Position numbers and translations under genes: made by a program
Part shown: positions 18,406-28,327 of the stretch, piece after piece
How the letters are laid out: each line of letters starts with the position of its first letter
How positions within the stretch are numbered: position 1 is the first letter of the stretch
Notes under the pieces: generated by a model
What the model saw: the letters and a program-made list of their open reading frames with translations, nothing else
Databases searched by the model: none
Told to the model about the DNA's origin: nothing
Source: Nitrospirota bacterium
Lineage (GTDB): Bacteria; Nitrospirota; Nitrospiria; Nitrospirales; Nitrospiraceae
DNA: 38,109 nt
Assembly: GCA_026387615.1 (NCBI GenBank)
Contig: JAPLLI010000152.1
Coordinates: 1 to 38,109, forward strand
Direction of reading: 5' to 3'

Positions 18406-19622
18406 AGGTGTCCTGCCTTCTGCAGCAACCGGTCCCACACCTCCAGGAAGGCCAACCTCGCAACCTCCTCGGCATACCGCTGTTCGATTGTGGCGCGAGC
18501 CCGCTGACCCATCATCCGATTCAGCCCCTGGTTTCGATGCAGCCGCACGATCCGGTCAGCCAACGCTGCCACATCATCCAGGGGCACCAAGTACCCGTCT
18601 TCACCGTCAGTGATCAGGCTGTCCGGCCCGCCGCTGCGGGTGGAGACCACTGGAATTCCGCAAGCCATGGCTTCGAGCAACACCACGCCTAGCCCCTCTT
18701 CGTCCGACGGCAGTGCGAAGAGGTTCGCCTGCCGATACAGGGAGATCAGCTCATCGCGAGAGGGATGATGGAGAAACGCAATCCGGTCTCGGAGGCCCAG
18801 AGCCTCAGCCCTCTGCCAAAAACTATCCGCTGGTCCGGCGTGGCCCGCGAGCACCAGCCTCATGCGACTGCGGATATCCAACGGGATCAGCGCATAGGCC
18901 TCCAGCAGCAGGCCAATGTTCTTGCGCGGGTCGTCCAACCGTCCGACACACAACACATAGGGATCACGGTCTAAGGTGCGTTCACTGCCAGGACAAAACG
19001 AATGGGCGTCGACGCCGGGCGGGGCATAACGCAAATCCACCTCGCGACCGTCATTGAGCTCGCGAGCATACTCATACATCCAGAGATTCTCGACCTGGAT
19101 GGCGTTCACAGAATGAAGGGCCCAGTTGTCTATCCGATCCGTAATTTCAGTCATGCCTTTGCGCCACCAGCCGGCCAGCCCTACCGGATTGGCATCGCGC
19201 CGGCGTCGCTCGACTCTGGCGCGCGTGGCGCATTGCACAGACACCGGCTTGCCCAGGCCACAGACGGCATAGGCCGAAGCGGGCGAGCCACAAATCACCT
19301 GTAACAGGTCGCAGTCGGCCACGGCCTCGGCCAACACTCTTCGAGGAAGATAGCGCTGAAACTCCAGCTCACCCGCCACCGCTCCGACAGACACGAACGG
19401 CAAGCCCTCCCAGGTGCCCTGAAAACTGGTCGCGCCGCGCCACCAGCTCCCAGGCCGTGAGAGGCCAACGCTGCTCGCATCCTGCGCTGACGTCGCCAGG
19501 GATATGAGCTTGAGATCGTATCGGTCGGACGACAACACCACATCCTTCACGAAGCGCGCGACGGCAGGCACACCTCCGCCTTGCTCAAGAGAGGGGACGA
19601 CGAGTCCAATGCAAGGCTTCAC
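18393..19622 (-). CDS. Glycosyltransferase family 4
   Basis: VKPCIGLVVPSLEQGGGVPAVARFVKDVVL...YVLCVGRLDDPRKNIGLLLEAYALIP...ANLFALPSDEEGLGVVLLEAMACGIPVVSTRSGGPDSLITDGEDGYLVP. GTG start at 19622 overlaps the upstream stop (GTGA). Confidence 0.9.
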   Translation of the reverse strand: MKPCIGLVVPSLEQGGGVPAVARFVKDVVLSSDRYDLKLISLATSAQDASSVGLSRPGSWWRGATSFQGTWEGLPFVSVGAVAGELEFQRYLPRRVLAEAVADCDLLQVICGSPASAYAVCGLGKPVSVQCATRARVERRRRDANPVGLAGWWRKGMTEITDRIDNWALHSVNAIQVENLWMYEYARELNDGREVDLRYAPPGVDAHSFCPGSERTLDRDPYVLCVGRLDDPRKNIGLLLEAYALIPLDIRSRMRLVLAGHAGPADSFWQRAEALGLRDRIAFLHHPSRDELISLYRQANLFALPSDEEGLGVVLLEAMACGIPVVSTRSGGPDSLITDGEDGYLVPLDDVAALADRIVRLHRNQGLNRMMGQRARATIEQRYAEEVARLAFLEVWDRLLQKAGHLCVA

Positions 19623-20338
19623 AGTGTTGCCGCCTCTTTGCGCAGGACGACCATCATGTTGGGAGAGATCACCGCGCTGCCATGCCCCATCAGGACCTGT
19701 CGAATGAATGAAAAGACCACCGTCTGCAAGCCACGAACTGCCATCCGTCGCGCAGCACGCAGGGGGCCGAGACCCCACAGGGGCAGCACAGGCGAACGGA
19801 CTTGGGACACCTCGAAGCCTGCTTCCAGGGCCAATTGCCGTATGGCGCCGGATCCCAGGAGGGTACGATGGGTGAGATCCCCACGATAGATCGCCAGTGA
19901 GAAGGGACTGTCGCCACTGGGAAGGCGCACCAGCAACAGTCCCCCGGGCCTGAGGGCTTCGTTGGCCTCGCCCAGGAAAGAACGAATGGCATCGAGTTCC
20001 AGGTGTTCGATCACATCGAAGGCCACCATCAAATCAAACGTTCCAGGCCCATAGGCATGAGAGAACGCCTCCTTCGACGGGATGACCTTAAATCCAGCCC
20101 CTACGGCACGGTGCTGCAACTCCGAAATGGCCTCACGGCCCACCCACTGTCCACCGGCGCTTTGCACCCAACCGGCAAACGCGCCATTGCCATAGCCCAA
20201 CTCCCCGACCAGCAGCCCGAGCACAGAGGTCATCCCGCTGGCCTGAAGCTCTTGCTCGTAATAGAGGGCATCCTCAGTGCAACACCGACCGAAATCAGTT
20301 CCCTGCCAGCCCTTCCAGCCCACATAACCGTTCGTCAT
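19619..20338 (-). CDS. Class I SAM-dependent methyltransferase
   Basis: LGLLVGELGYGNGAFAGWVQSAGGQWVGREAISELQHRAVGAGFKVIPSKEAFSHAYGPGTFDLMVAFDVIEHLELDAIRSFLGEANEALRPGGLLLVRLPSG. Confidence 0.87.
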   Translation of the reverse strand: MTNGYVGWKGWQGTDFGRCCTEDALYYEQELQASGMTSVLGLLVGELGYGNGAFAGWVQSAGGQWVGREAISELQHRAVGAGFKVIPSKEAFSHAYGPGTFDLMVAFDVIEHLELDAIRSFLGEANEALRPGGLLLVRLPSGDSPFSLAIYRGDLTHRTLLGSGAIRQLALEAGFEVSQVRSPVLPLWGLGPLRAARRMAVRGLQTVVFSFIRQVLMGHGSAVISPNMMVVLRKEAATL

Positions 20339-21411
20339 GCCTCTCCCCTGGACGGGTTGCGCGACGTGAGGAGCTGCTCAATATGTCGTAAGACGCTCGC
20401 GGCCCGCTGCGGAATGGCATAGGCTGGCACCGCTCGCGCATGGGCTCTGGCCGCCATCACCCTCCGCCCCGCCTCGTCCGGTAACCAGCGACGCACCAGA
20501 CCGGCAAGCTCATTGGCATCACTCCACAGCGGAACCTCCTGTTGCTCGTCATACAGGGTGGCCACATAGTCGGTCCGTTGATGCAGGAAAAAACAATGGG
20601 CAGCCGCCAGTTCATACGTGCGTGTCGTGTCCATATCACCCCGTTGCGTGACGCCGCGAATCACCACCTCGCCGTTGACCGGCGCGATCACGATCTTGGC
20701 TGAGCGCAAGAACTCGCCATAGGCCCGTCCCACTCTGGGCCCGCAATACTCCCAATGGTGGGGAAGCTCGGCACGAGGGGCGTCCCATCCAGGGCCGGCG
20801 ACCACCACCGACACGGAATCATCATCCAACGCTTCGGCGAAGGCGCGCATCAGTCGATGGTATTCCGGGCGCCAGGTGCCGCACAGGGCTACGTCATACG
20901 ACTGCGAGGGCATCGGGACAGACCAATAATGCACCTCAGGGTCATAGCCATGCGGCACACAGACACAAGGGTTGCGGTAGCCATAGCGCGACTGCCAGAG
21001 CTGTGGATGAAAGGGTTTGGTCGAAATAACCAGGTCGTAGCGACCCATTGCGGCTTGAAGCCTGCGGCCATAGGCATGGGGCGAATAATCGGGAAACACA
21101 TTGACCGTAGGAATGTCTGCGCACCGGATCGCGTTCAACAGACCTGAGCCGATGCCCGCCCCCTTGTACACCACGATCACATCGGGGCGACATTCACTGA
21201 TGGCGCGGAGCACGGCACACTCCAGCTCCTGCCTCTGTAGCGGCCGCAATAATCGATTGGCGAGGCGCAACAGGAGGCCTCGATGATTGGGAAGGAAGCG
21301 ATCTTCCCCGACCTCATGCATCACCACTGAAGGATCCAGCGCGAGCGCCTCGCACAAGGACCGGGCACTGGAGCCCTGCCAGGTATCACCGACAAAGAGA
21401 ATACGTGTCAT
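20335..21411 (-). CDS. CgeB-like glycosyltransferase family protein
   Basis: MTRILFVGDTWQGSSARSLCEALALDPSVVMHEVGEDRFLPNHRG...DVIVVYKGAGIGSGLLNAIR...DTTRTYELAAAHCFFLHQRTDYVATLYDEQQEVPLWSDANELAGLVRRWLPDEAGRRVMAARAHARA. The C-terminal pattern is typical of CgeB/glycosyltransferase family 1-like proteins. Start re-chosen at 21411. Confidence 0.8.
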   Translation of the reverse strand: MTRILFVGDTWQGSSARSLCEALALDPSVVMHEVGEDRFLPNHRGLLLRLANRLLRPLQRQELECAVLRAISECRPDVIVVYKGAGIGSGLLNAIRCADIPTVNVFPDYSPHAYGRRLQAAMGRYDLVISTKPFHPQLWQSRYGYRNPCVCVPHGYDPEVHYWSVPMPSQSYDVALCGTWRPEYHRLMRAFAEALDDDSVSVVVAGPGWDAPRAELPHHWEYCGPRVGRAYGEFLRSAKIVIAPVNGEVVIRGVTQRGDMDTTRTYELAAAHCFFLHQRTDYVATLYDEQQEVPLWSDANELAGLVRRWLPDEAGRRVMAARAHARAVPAYAIPQRAASVLRHIEQLLTSRNPSRGEA

Positions 21412-22883
21412 CCTGCCCGGCCTCTCTGACTGAGGCGCGGACTCAAGACCACACCGACACAGACGAGGCAGCAGGCCAAGACAAACGTCCCGCAGTAGTC
21501 CGGCAGAAATCCCCCGTCGATGCGAAAGGCCATGAAGCTGCCGAGCAAAGCCAGCGGCATCCACAGCAGCGCCCGTGCTCGATAGACCTCAACCGCAAAG
21601 GCCGAAGTCCAGGCCAACATGCACCCCACGGCGACCCCCACCGCCACCACGCCCCACCAACCCAAGTTGTAGTACCCGTCCACAAAGACGCCGATGCCGG
21701 TCGAGGACGTGTCCATGCCCGTCACCTTGTAGTGAAATCCTGGCCCACTTGCGGTCATCACGGGTTTGTCGGAAAAGAGCACACGAGGCAGGAACACCCA
21801 GCCCAACAGACGGTAATCTTCACCGCCTTGGTCCATATCGTAAAAGTTCAGCGCGGCGCCCTGGGGAATCAAATAACAGAATCGCACCCAGGGATAATAC
21901 TTACTCTCCGTGGCGGCATGGCTTGAGAGGAAGAAGCTATCGGACAGGAAGGTTGTACGCTCATGCCAGTCGACCTGGTCGCCCAGCACCTGCATGTCTC
22001 GCGCGGTATTGACCGGGTTCCCGATCAATAGGTAGACCGCCAGGAGCCCAGCCACACCGGGAACCATCACGCGGCGAACGCCCAGCCGCCAGGCCAGCCC
22101 CACAAGCAGCGCCACCATCGGCTGCAACACGCTGGACTTGTTCAACAGCAGCAGGCCGCCCACGGCCTGAAGCCCTGTCAGCACAATAGCCAATGACAAG
22201 AGCCAGACAGAGCCGCGGCCACGATGGGCCGCCGCCACCGTAATGGCGACCAGCAACAAGCGCGACAACATGCGAAAGAGGCCGGACACCACCTCGCCGG
22301 GATGCGGATCAAGATCAAACATGAGCACATTGAATGAGCTCATCCCACCGGCCAGCAAGAATCCCGCGATGATCCATTCCTGCGGGATGAACTGCCCCAA
22401 GCCGATGGCCTTCTGCGCCAGGCCGGACACCCACTGCCGCCCGATCAAGGACCCCGAAACAAGGGCCAGACCAAACCCGATGCAGTTGACCGCCGTGACA
22501 CGCAGGGCCAATACCGCATCTATTCTATAGTACGACTGAGCCACCTCTACTTCTTCCTCCGAGCCAAAAGGGATCAGCAACGCACCGATCACGTAATAGG
22601 CAATGAAGGCACAGGACAACACCAGTAGGTGATCTCCCAGTACGTCCGCGACCCCCTTGCACAAGGTTCGCCACATCGCAGGGAGCAGCATCAGACCACT
22701 CGCGATACTGAAGCCTCCGACCACCCACCACTCATCAGCCTGAATGGATGTGTGATAGACCCACGCAACAACGCCCAGTCCGAAGATCGCAACCCCGGGA
22801 CCCCACCATACGGGGTTCGACCTAGGAGCACTGACGACAGCCTGCCCCTGCTGCCGCTTGGGTACTGGCACGGCACTCACCAT
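21408..22883 (-). CDS. Wzy-like O-antigen/oligosaccharide repeat-unit polymerase (multipass membrane protein)
   Basis: Many predicted TM segments (VAWVYHTSIQADEWWVVGGFSIASGLMLLPA, LLVLSCAFIAYYVIGALLI, LLVAITVAAAHRG, GVAGLLAVYLLIG), a large loop ending in GYYNLGWWGVVAVGVAVGCMLAW, and position next to flippase and glycosyltransferases. Confidence 0.75.
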   Translation of the reverse strand: MVSAVPVPKRQQGQAVVSAPRSNPVWWGPGVAIFGLGVVAWVYHTSIQADEWWVVGGFSIASGLMLLPAMWRTLCKGVADVLGDHLLVLSCAFIAYYVIGALLIPFGSEEEVEVAQSYYRIDAVLALRVTAVNCIGFGLALVSGSLIGRQWVSGLAQKAIGLGQFIPQEWIIAGFLLAGGMSSFNVLMFDLDPHPGEVVSGLFRMLSRLLLVAITVAAAHRGRGSVWLLSLAIVLTGLQAVGGLLLLNKSSVLQPMVALLVGLAWRLGVRRVMVPGVAGLLAVYLLIGNPVNTARDMQVLGDQVDWHERTTFLSDSFFLSSHAATESKYYPWVRFCYLIPQGAALNFYDMDQGGEDYRLLGWVFLPRVLFSDKPVMTASGPGFHYKVTGMDTSSTGIGVFVDGYYNLGWWGVVAVGVAVGCMLAWTSAFAVEVYRARALLWMPLALLGSFMAFRIDGGFLPDYCGTFVLACCLVCVGVVLSPRLSQRGRAG

Positions 22884-23689
22884 GTTTCCCGAAACCAGTC
22901 GCGTATCAGCCTCGCCGCCGGCCTCAATCGCCGAAAGATCGGACCGACGACACAATACCGTTCAAGTCGTGCTAACCGCTTTGCGCGTACGTGAGATTCA
23001 TTGAAGCTACGTGACGCCCCAAGGTGCGTGAATCCGGAAGGCAGCTCGATCGACGCGACCCGCCACCGACCCTGGCATGCGACCCGCTGCTGATAGTCCC
23101 GCTCCATATCGCTCATGGTCATGCCTTCCCGATATCGGCCGATGTCCTCGCAGAACTGTCTGCGCTTCACGTGCGGCTGATCCGAGTAGGGTCGCGCGCC
23201 ACTCTCTCGCAGGCGAGGCACTCCGTCGTTTTCGTAGATCCGATACCGCAGCCCCTCTCCGAGGCACCTCATGTCATGGGCAATGCCAGGCGTTTGATGT
23301 GTCAGTTGAACGGTGCCGACATCTGGATCTGATCGAAGTATATGCAAGGCTGTGGCGAGCAATGTTCGACCGCCGACAAACTCGCAGTCATCCTGAACTT
23401 GCAGCACATAGTCTCCCTCCGCAGCCGCGAGGCCCTTATTGCAATTATGCCCCAGGCCCATGGTGGCCGTGGACAGGACATATTTATCGAAGGGGAGCGA
23501 TCGTATCCGTGCAAGATGCGTTGGCTCACTCGCATCATCAGACACGAGGAATTCAACCCGCAACCGTCCAAAATCAATTCGTTCGCGAATGGCCAGGAAG
23601 GCCGTCTCCAAAAGGTCGGACCGGTTGTACGTAATGAACAGGACGGACAGGTCGATTCCACGACGCGGCACGGGGGGTTGCTCACGCAT
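22877..23689 (-). CDS. Glycosyltransferase family 2
   Basis: IDLSVLFITYNRSDLLETAFLAIRERIDFGRLRVEFLVSDDASEPTHLARI...MGLGHNCNKGLAAAEGDYVLQVQDDCEFVGG. Confidence 0.87.
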   Translation of the reverse strand: MREQPPVPRRGIDLSVLFITYNRSDLLETAFLAIRERIDFGRLRVEFLVSDDASEPTHLARIRSLPFDKYVLSTATMGLGHNCNKGLAAAEGDYVLQVQDDCEFVGGRTLLATALHILRSDPDVGTVQLTHQTPGIAHDMRCLGEGLRYRIYENDGVPRLRESGARPYSDQPHVKRRQFCEDIGRYREGMTMSDMERDYQQRVACQGRWRVASIELPSGFTHLGASRSFNESHVRAKRLARLERYCVVGPIFRRLRPAARLIRDWFRETW

Positions 23690-25130
23690 GCTGTACCCCC
23701 GATGCAGTCCGAAGCTCAGTCAAGAGGCCGGCAGTCCACCCGCGTGAGCAAATGGCATACACGAGGCCGCCATAGACCGCGAACACGGCACACAGACTTC
23801 CGAACTGAAGCTCCAACCCGATGCTCAGCAAGACCGCTAAACTGCCGGCCAGCGCGACAAGCAGCACAAACGATCGCACGTTCTGGTGCGTGCCAGCCCT
23901 AGGGCCTAGCACTTTCCCGAGCCAGGAGAGGGTCACCCCAGCCGCCCCGATCTGGGTTGCACTCCGCGCAACGGCAGCGCCTTCGATCCCAAAGCTGGGG
24001 ATCAACACAAATGCCGCCACGAACAACGCAATGCCCCCGACCATGGTCACATCCCGCGCAAACTTGCCGTTGGCCGACGCCTGGATCACCAAATGCGCGC
24101 ATCCGGACGCCAGCCCCAACGGTCCCAACGCAAGAATCAAAACCAGCCGCGAACTTGAGACGAATCTCTCGCCGAACAACAGCGCGACAAGATAGGGCGC
24201 AAAGCACATCACAAATCCCGCAGACAGTCCGGCCATGAGCATCAAGAGGTTCGTCACACAACTGGAGAACCGCCAGAGCTCATCTCGATCCCCCTTGTCC
24301 CAGGCGCGCGCAATGTGTGGCCACAGCGCGCCCGTGAAAAGACCTATCCCTTGGTTCACAATCCCGGAAATGGTGAGACCGACGGAGTAATAGCCAACCG
24401 CCATTTCACCGAGGTGGCCCTTCACGACCGAGATCTCTCCACGCGACCATACGAGTGACGCAACGATTGCGGTTAACCAGGAATTTGTCGCGTAGGATCG
24501 AATGAGTATTGAATCTGCAGCCGCCAGTGGCTCGTTGTGTGAAATCCGTTTGCCGTCAAAAATGTCCATAACACAACAGGCTCCCGCGGCCAGGTTGGCC
24601 GTCGCGACGGCGAGCATGGCCCCCAGGAAATCACCGCCTATTTGCGGAAGCGCCAGCCCCACCAGCGCGACGGCGACGTACAACGTGGACGAAGCCACGA
24701 ACCGTTTGAACTGGAACAGGCCCTGTGCGCGCGCGCCCAACAGAGCCCAGACCGAAGAGGTCGCAGCCCAAAACGTCACGACCGTAACTGGTGCGACACG
24801 ACCAAGATCTGAAAACACCTGGACCGCCACGGTCGCAAAACAACTCGTGAGCAGAACCACGAGCGCGCCGACGCGAAGGAACCAGCGATTGAAACCAGGG
24901 ATGAGGTCCCGGTCCATGCCGGCAGACCGAGGAAAAAACCGCGTGGCCACTCCCGTTAGCCCTACCGAATAGATTAAAAACGTCATCTCGATCAGCCATT
25001 GCACGAACACGAACAGACCAAACAACTCGGGGCCAAGCCGCCTCGCAAGGATCACGGTGACGGCCATACGGCCGATCACGTTCATGATATTGCCGGCCGC
25101 GCTCCACGATGTATGGCGTACGAGAGACAA
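23682..25130 (-). CDS. Wzx-like oligosaccharide flippase
   Basis: SLVRHTSWSAAGNIMNVIGRMAVTVILARRLGPELFGLFVFVQWLIEMTFLIYSVGLTGVATRFFPR and many hydrophobic segments along 482 aa, typical of polysaccharide flippases of the MOP superfamily. Confidence 0.87.
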   Translation of the reverse strand: MSLVRHTSWSAAGNIMNVIGRMAVTVILARRLGPELFGLFVFVQWLIEMTFLIYSVGLTGVATRFFPRSAGMDRDLIPGFNRWFLRVGALVVLLTSCFATVAVQVFSDLGRVAPVTVVTFWAATSSVWALLGARAQGLFQFKRFVASSTLYVAVALVGLALPQIGGDFLGAMLAVATANLAAGACCVMDIFDGKRISHNEPLAAADSILIRSYATNSWLTAIVASLVWSRGEISVVKGHLGEMAVGYYSVGLTISGIVNQGIGLFTGALWPHIARAWDKGDRDELWRFSSCVTNLLMLMAGLSAGFVMCFAPYLVALLFGERFVSSSRLVLILALGPLGLASGCAHLVIQASANGKFARDVTMVGGIALFVAAFVLIPSFGIEGAAVARSATQIGAAGVTLSWLGKVLGPRAGTHQNVRSFVLLVALAGSLAVLLSIGLELQFGSLCAVFAVYGGLVYAICSRGWTAGLLTELRTASGVQHA

Positions 25131-25241
25131 GGATCAGCCGTGAGTCCAGAACATCAAAATGTGAACGTCTTCCCGCCTAGACATGGTTCGTACCTCATAA
25201 ATAAAGCCGGTGCTCACCCGAGAGCTACAACGAGAACTACG

Positions 25242-26153
25242 TTAGCGTGAAAGCCACCCCTCTTCTGGTCGAAGGAACAGCGCATCGTAGTGCTGCCGTC
25301 CAGCTAACGCGCAACTGAGCGGGGACAACTCGAGTTGTGACAGGAAGGTCAGTTTGGGAATATAGGCCTGAAACCCCTGTCCCAGCATCAGGTTGAATAA
25401 CTCCTCCGCGGAGCCGCCCAAGTCCCGTAGCCATTGGTCTGTGATCTCGACCAGAAACCCCGTGCGGGGACGCGTCAGCAACGACGGCCACCCCTTCAGG
25501 GCTCGCAATTCGTAACCCTCCACGTCCATTTTCACAAGAATCCAAGTGTCCGATGGCCAATCGCGACGCACATCGTCTCCGCGCATGATTTGGATCTTCG
25601 CGCCACTGCTATCGGCGTGCCGCAGATTCGCTTTACTGGAATGCTCGTCGAGATCGAGCACTCCCTCCACCATGGCATCGCCTAACGCGTATCGATACAC
25701 CGTCACGTTCTCGATCCTGTTATGCAGCAATGCGCGATCGAGCCGATCCGCCATAGCTGTGAATGGTTCGAACGCCAACACCTTGCCTTCGCGGCCAACT
25801 GCCCGTGACGCCGCTAACGTCACAAAACCTAAATTGGCTCCCACGTCGATGAAGTAGTCCCCTTGGCGAAGCAGCCTCACGACTGTCGCCGTGACATCAA
25901 TCCCCCAATAACATCCAAGGAAATAGGCGAAGCGTTCCATGGGATCATCGAGCTGGAGCTCCATCTCGTAGCGATGAGGGCTCACCCGTCGCCGCTTCAC
26001 AATGCCCGAGCATCCCGTCTCTCCAAAATGGCTCCCGACCATGCGCCTATAGAATCGGGCCTTCCACCAAGGCGGAAACAGACGAATGAGCGGCGCAACG
26101 GCCGTCAGCATCGTGTGGCGAAATTGCTGGCCGGAAGGCATCATCGGCAACAT
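25242..26153 (-). CDS. FkbM family methyltransferase, copy 2
   Basis: GDYFIDVGANLGFVTLAASRAVGREGKVLAFEPFTAMADRLDRALLHNRIENVTVYRYALGDAMVEGVLDLDEHSSKANLRHADSSGAKIQIM...WILVKMDVEGYELRALKGWPSLL. Start re-chosen at 26153 (MLPMMPSGQQFRHTM). Confidence 0.9.
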   Translation of the reverse strand: MLPMMPSGQQFRHTMLTAVAPLIRLFPPWWKARFYRRMVGSHFGETGCSGIVKRRRVSPHRYEMELQLDDPMERFAYFLGCYWGIDVTATVVRLLRQGDYFIDVGANLGFVTLAASRAVGREGKVLAFEPFTAMADRLDRALLHNRIENVTVYRYALGDAMVEGVLDLDEHSSKANLRHADSSGAKIQIMRGDDVRRDWPSDTWILVKMDVEGYELRALKGWPSLLTRPRTGFLVEITDQWLRDLGGSAEELFNLMLGQGFQAYIPKLTFLSQLELSPLSCALAGRQHYDALFLRPEEGWLSR

Positions 26154-26155
26154 TC

Positions 26156-26998
26156 CTATCTCGGGCTCCCAACATTCGACCCGTCGAACTGCACCGTCGA
26201 GCCGAGCAAGCACAATGGACTGTCATTCCTGATCAACACATAGTTATTTTCGAAAAAGCGATCGAGTTCAAAGTGCCATTGGTCATAGAATTCCACGGCA
26301 TGACCGACCAACTTGCCCAATCGATAGGGTTTATCCGAGATCAGATCGAACACATCGCGCAGGCAGGCATGATTGAGTAACCATCGCCAGTTGTACTCGA
26401 ACTGCACAAGATCGATCCGCCCCTCGCGCAATGACTGTTCGGCGCCTCGCAACACGAGCAGATCAAACCCTTCCGTATCAATCTTGAGCATCGAGACCGA
26501 CTGTATCTCCGACCGATGTACGAATTGATCAATAGTCATGCGCGTGACCGCTTCGACGCTCAAGCCCGAAGACGGCGAAAGCGAATTCGTGCCGGCGCCC
26601 GCCTCGTGGCTATAGAACAGAGCCTCCCCTTCCGTCTCAGCAAGCGCACAGGGATGCACGGTGACAGCAACGGCTCCTGCGAATCGAGCCGTCAGCATCG
26701 CCCTGGTGGCCAGTGATGGCTCGAATGCATGGATCTTGACCTCGTTTGGCGCTGGGATGACCCCTAACGCATAGGCCGTCCAGTCGCCTTTATTTGCGCC
26801 AACATCGAGCAATATCGTGGGCCCTGGTGAGGCGCTCAGGACCTGCTCAAGCAGCCAATATTCACCGTTGGTGCGCGAGTCATTCTGACCGTCACCGCGG
26901 GCGCAGGTATACAGAGCCCGTCCCACACGCCACATCAGTTTTCGGATCACCGCAGACGCACACATGGATTGCATCAGTGCCGTACTCCTCACGGTCAT
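26156..26998 (-). CDS. FkbM family methyltransferase, copy 3
   Basis: PTILLDVGANKGDWTAYALGVIPAPNEVKIHAFEPSLATRAMLTARFAGAVAVTVHPCALAETEGEALFYSHEAGAGTNSLSP...VSMLKIDTEGFDLLVLRGAEQSLREGRIDLVQFEYNW. Start re-chosen at 26998 (ATGA overlap with the upstream stop). Confidence 0.9.
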   Translation of the reverse strand: MTVRSTALMQSMCASAVIRKLMWRVGRALYTCARGDGQNDSRTNGEYWLLEQVLSASPGPTILLDVGANKGDWTAYALGVIPAPNEVKIHAFEPSLATRAMLTARFAGAVAVTVHPCALAETEGEALFYSHEAGAGTNSLSPSSGLSVEAVTRMTIDQFVHRSEIQSVSMLKIDTEGFDLLVLRGAEQSLREGRIDLVQFEYNWRWLLNHACLRDVFDLISDKPYRLGKLVGHAVEFYDQWHFELDRFFENNYVLIRNDSPLCLLGSTVQFDGSNVGSPR

Positions 26999-28293
26999 CC
27001 TTTCCGAACAGATCGGCGCAATGCTGCCGTCATGCCCTGGCGGCATTGTTCATAGCTCCAGCCGCTGATGAGGGCCAGGCTGGCCGCGCCCATACGCTGT
27101 CTCTGGGGCTCATCGGCCAGCAGCTTGCCGAGGGCCCTCACCAGAGAGCCGACATCACCCGCTTTCATGAGGTACCCGTTGGCGCCATCCTTGACCAGGT
27201 CAGGGACACAGCCAACCTCCTCGGAGACCACCACCGGAATGCCGGCGCACATCGCCTCATTGACGATTAAACCCCAGGGCTCGTTCTCGGACGGAAGCAC
27301 GAAGACATCAGCCACGGCATAGCAGCTGGGCAGCTCGGCCTGGTTGATGAAGCCGCCAAAGACGACGGTCTGCAAACACAGCGACTTCGAGAGCTCGCGT
27401 AGCTCCTGCTCCATCTCGCCGGTCCCAACCATGAAGAGCGTGACGGTCTGGCCTGCGTCGCGCAACCGCGCTATCGCCCGGATCACATCATCCGGGTGCT
27501 TGCGGCGCATGAACTTCGACGCGTAGAGCACGACCGGCCCGCCGGCCGGCAGGCCATATTTCTCCCTAGCTTTTGCGCGCTGCCCTGGCACCAAGGCTGC
27601 CGCAGCGATGAAGCGATCGTTATCTACCGTGTAGGGCACGTCAAAAATCTTGTCCTCTGGCACCCGCAACGCGCGGTAATAGGCCCGATTGGCCGTGCCG
27701 ATGGCCAGGAACCCATCGACGAAACGATAGGCAACGGATAACACGGCATCCCGAATCCAGCGTTTCCATCCCTTCCGCTGGAGGCCCAGATGCGTCTCCG
27801 AACGCATGAACACGGGCAGACCCTTGGTTGAAGCGGCCAGGAACGCAAGAATATTCACGGCGTAGCTGTACCCATGCAGCAAGACTGCGTCGTAGCGGCC
27901 ACTCCGAATCTCGGACCAGACTTGCGGACAGATCAACGACCAAAAGCCGCCTGGTGTGCGCTGTCTGGCTTCCTCGCCGAGAAAGACGGACCGATACCCG
28001 GACAACAGATCGACATCCCACGTGACCGCCTGCCGAAAGCCAGGATCAATGGCCCCACGCAGGCTGAAGTCACTGCAATAGAGGGCCGTCACTTCCAGCG
28101 CCGGATCGCGGGTGAGGTACGCATAGAGCGGAGCGAAGTATTGGATCGGGTGTGAATTGACCACCGCCAATCGAACAACATGAGTCACGGTGACACCAAT
28201 CGCCGTCCTCCGAAACCGACACCAAGATTCGTCGGAATCCAACGAGGGAGCATGGCAATGCTGAGAATGGACTCCCAGCGCAACAGCCGGCAC
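26995..28293 (-). CDS. Glycosyltransferase family 4
   Basis: VVRLAVVNSHPIQYFAPLYAYLTRDPALEVTALYCSDFSLRG...VVLYASKFMRRKHPDDVIRAIARL...VFVLPSENEPWGLIVNEAMCAGIPVVVSEEVGCVPDLVKDGANGYLMKAGD. The real start may be a GTG near 28189 (VTHVVRLAVV); the first ~35 residues of the ORF-track version look non-coding. Confidence 0.88.
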   Translation of the reverse strand: MPAVALGVHSQHCHAPSLDSDESWCRFRRTAIGVTVTHVVRLAVVNSHPIQYFAPLYAYLTRDPALEVTALYCSDFSLRGAIDPGFRQAVTWDVDLLSGYRSVFLGEEARQRTPGGFWSLICPQVWSEIRSGRYDAVLLHGYSYAVNILAFLAASTKGLPVFMRSETHLGLQRKGWKRWIRDAVLSVAYRFVDGFLAIGTANRAYYRALRVPEDKIFDVPYTVDNDRFIAAAALVPGQRAKAREKYGLPAGGPVVLYASKFMRRKHPDDVIRAIARLRDAGQTVTLFMVGTGEMEQELRELSKSLCLQTVVFGGFINQAELPSCYAVADVFVLPSENEPWGLIVNEAMCAGIPVVVSEEVGCVPDLVKDGANGYLMKAGDVGSLVRALGKLLADEPQRQRMGAASLALISGWSYEQCRQGMTAALRRSVRKG

Positions 28294-28327
28294 ACATCAG
28301 CGCAACAATGGGTCATATACCCCTGCC

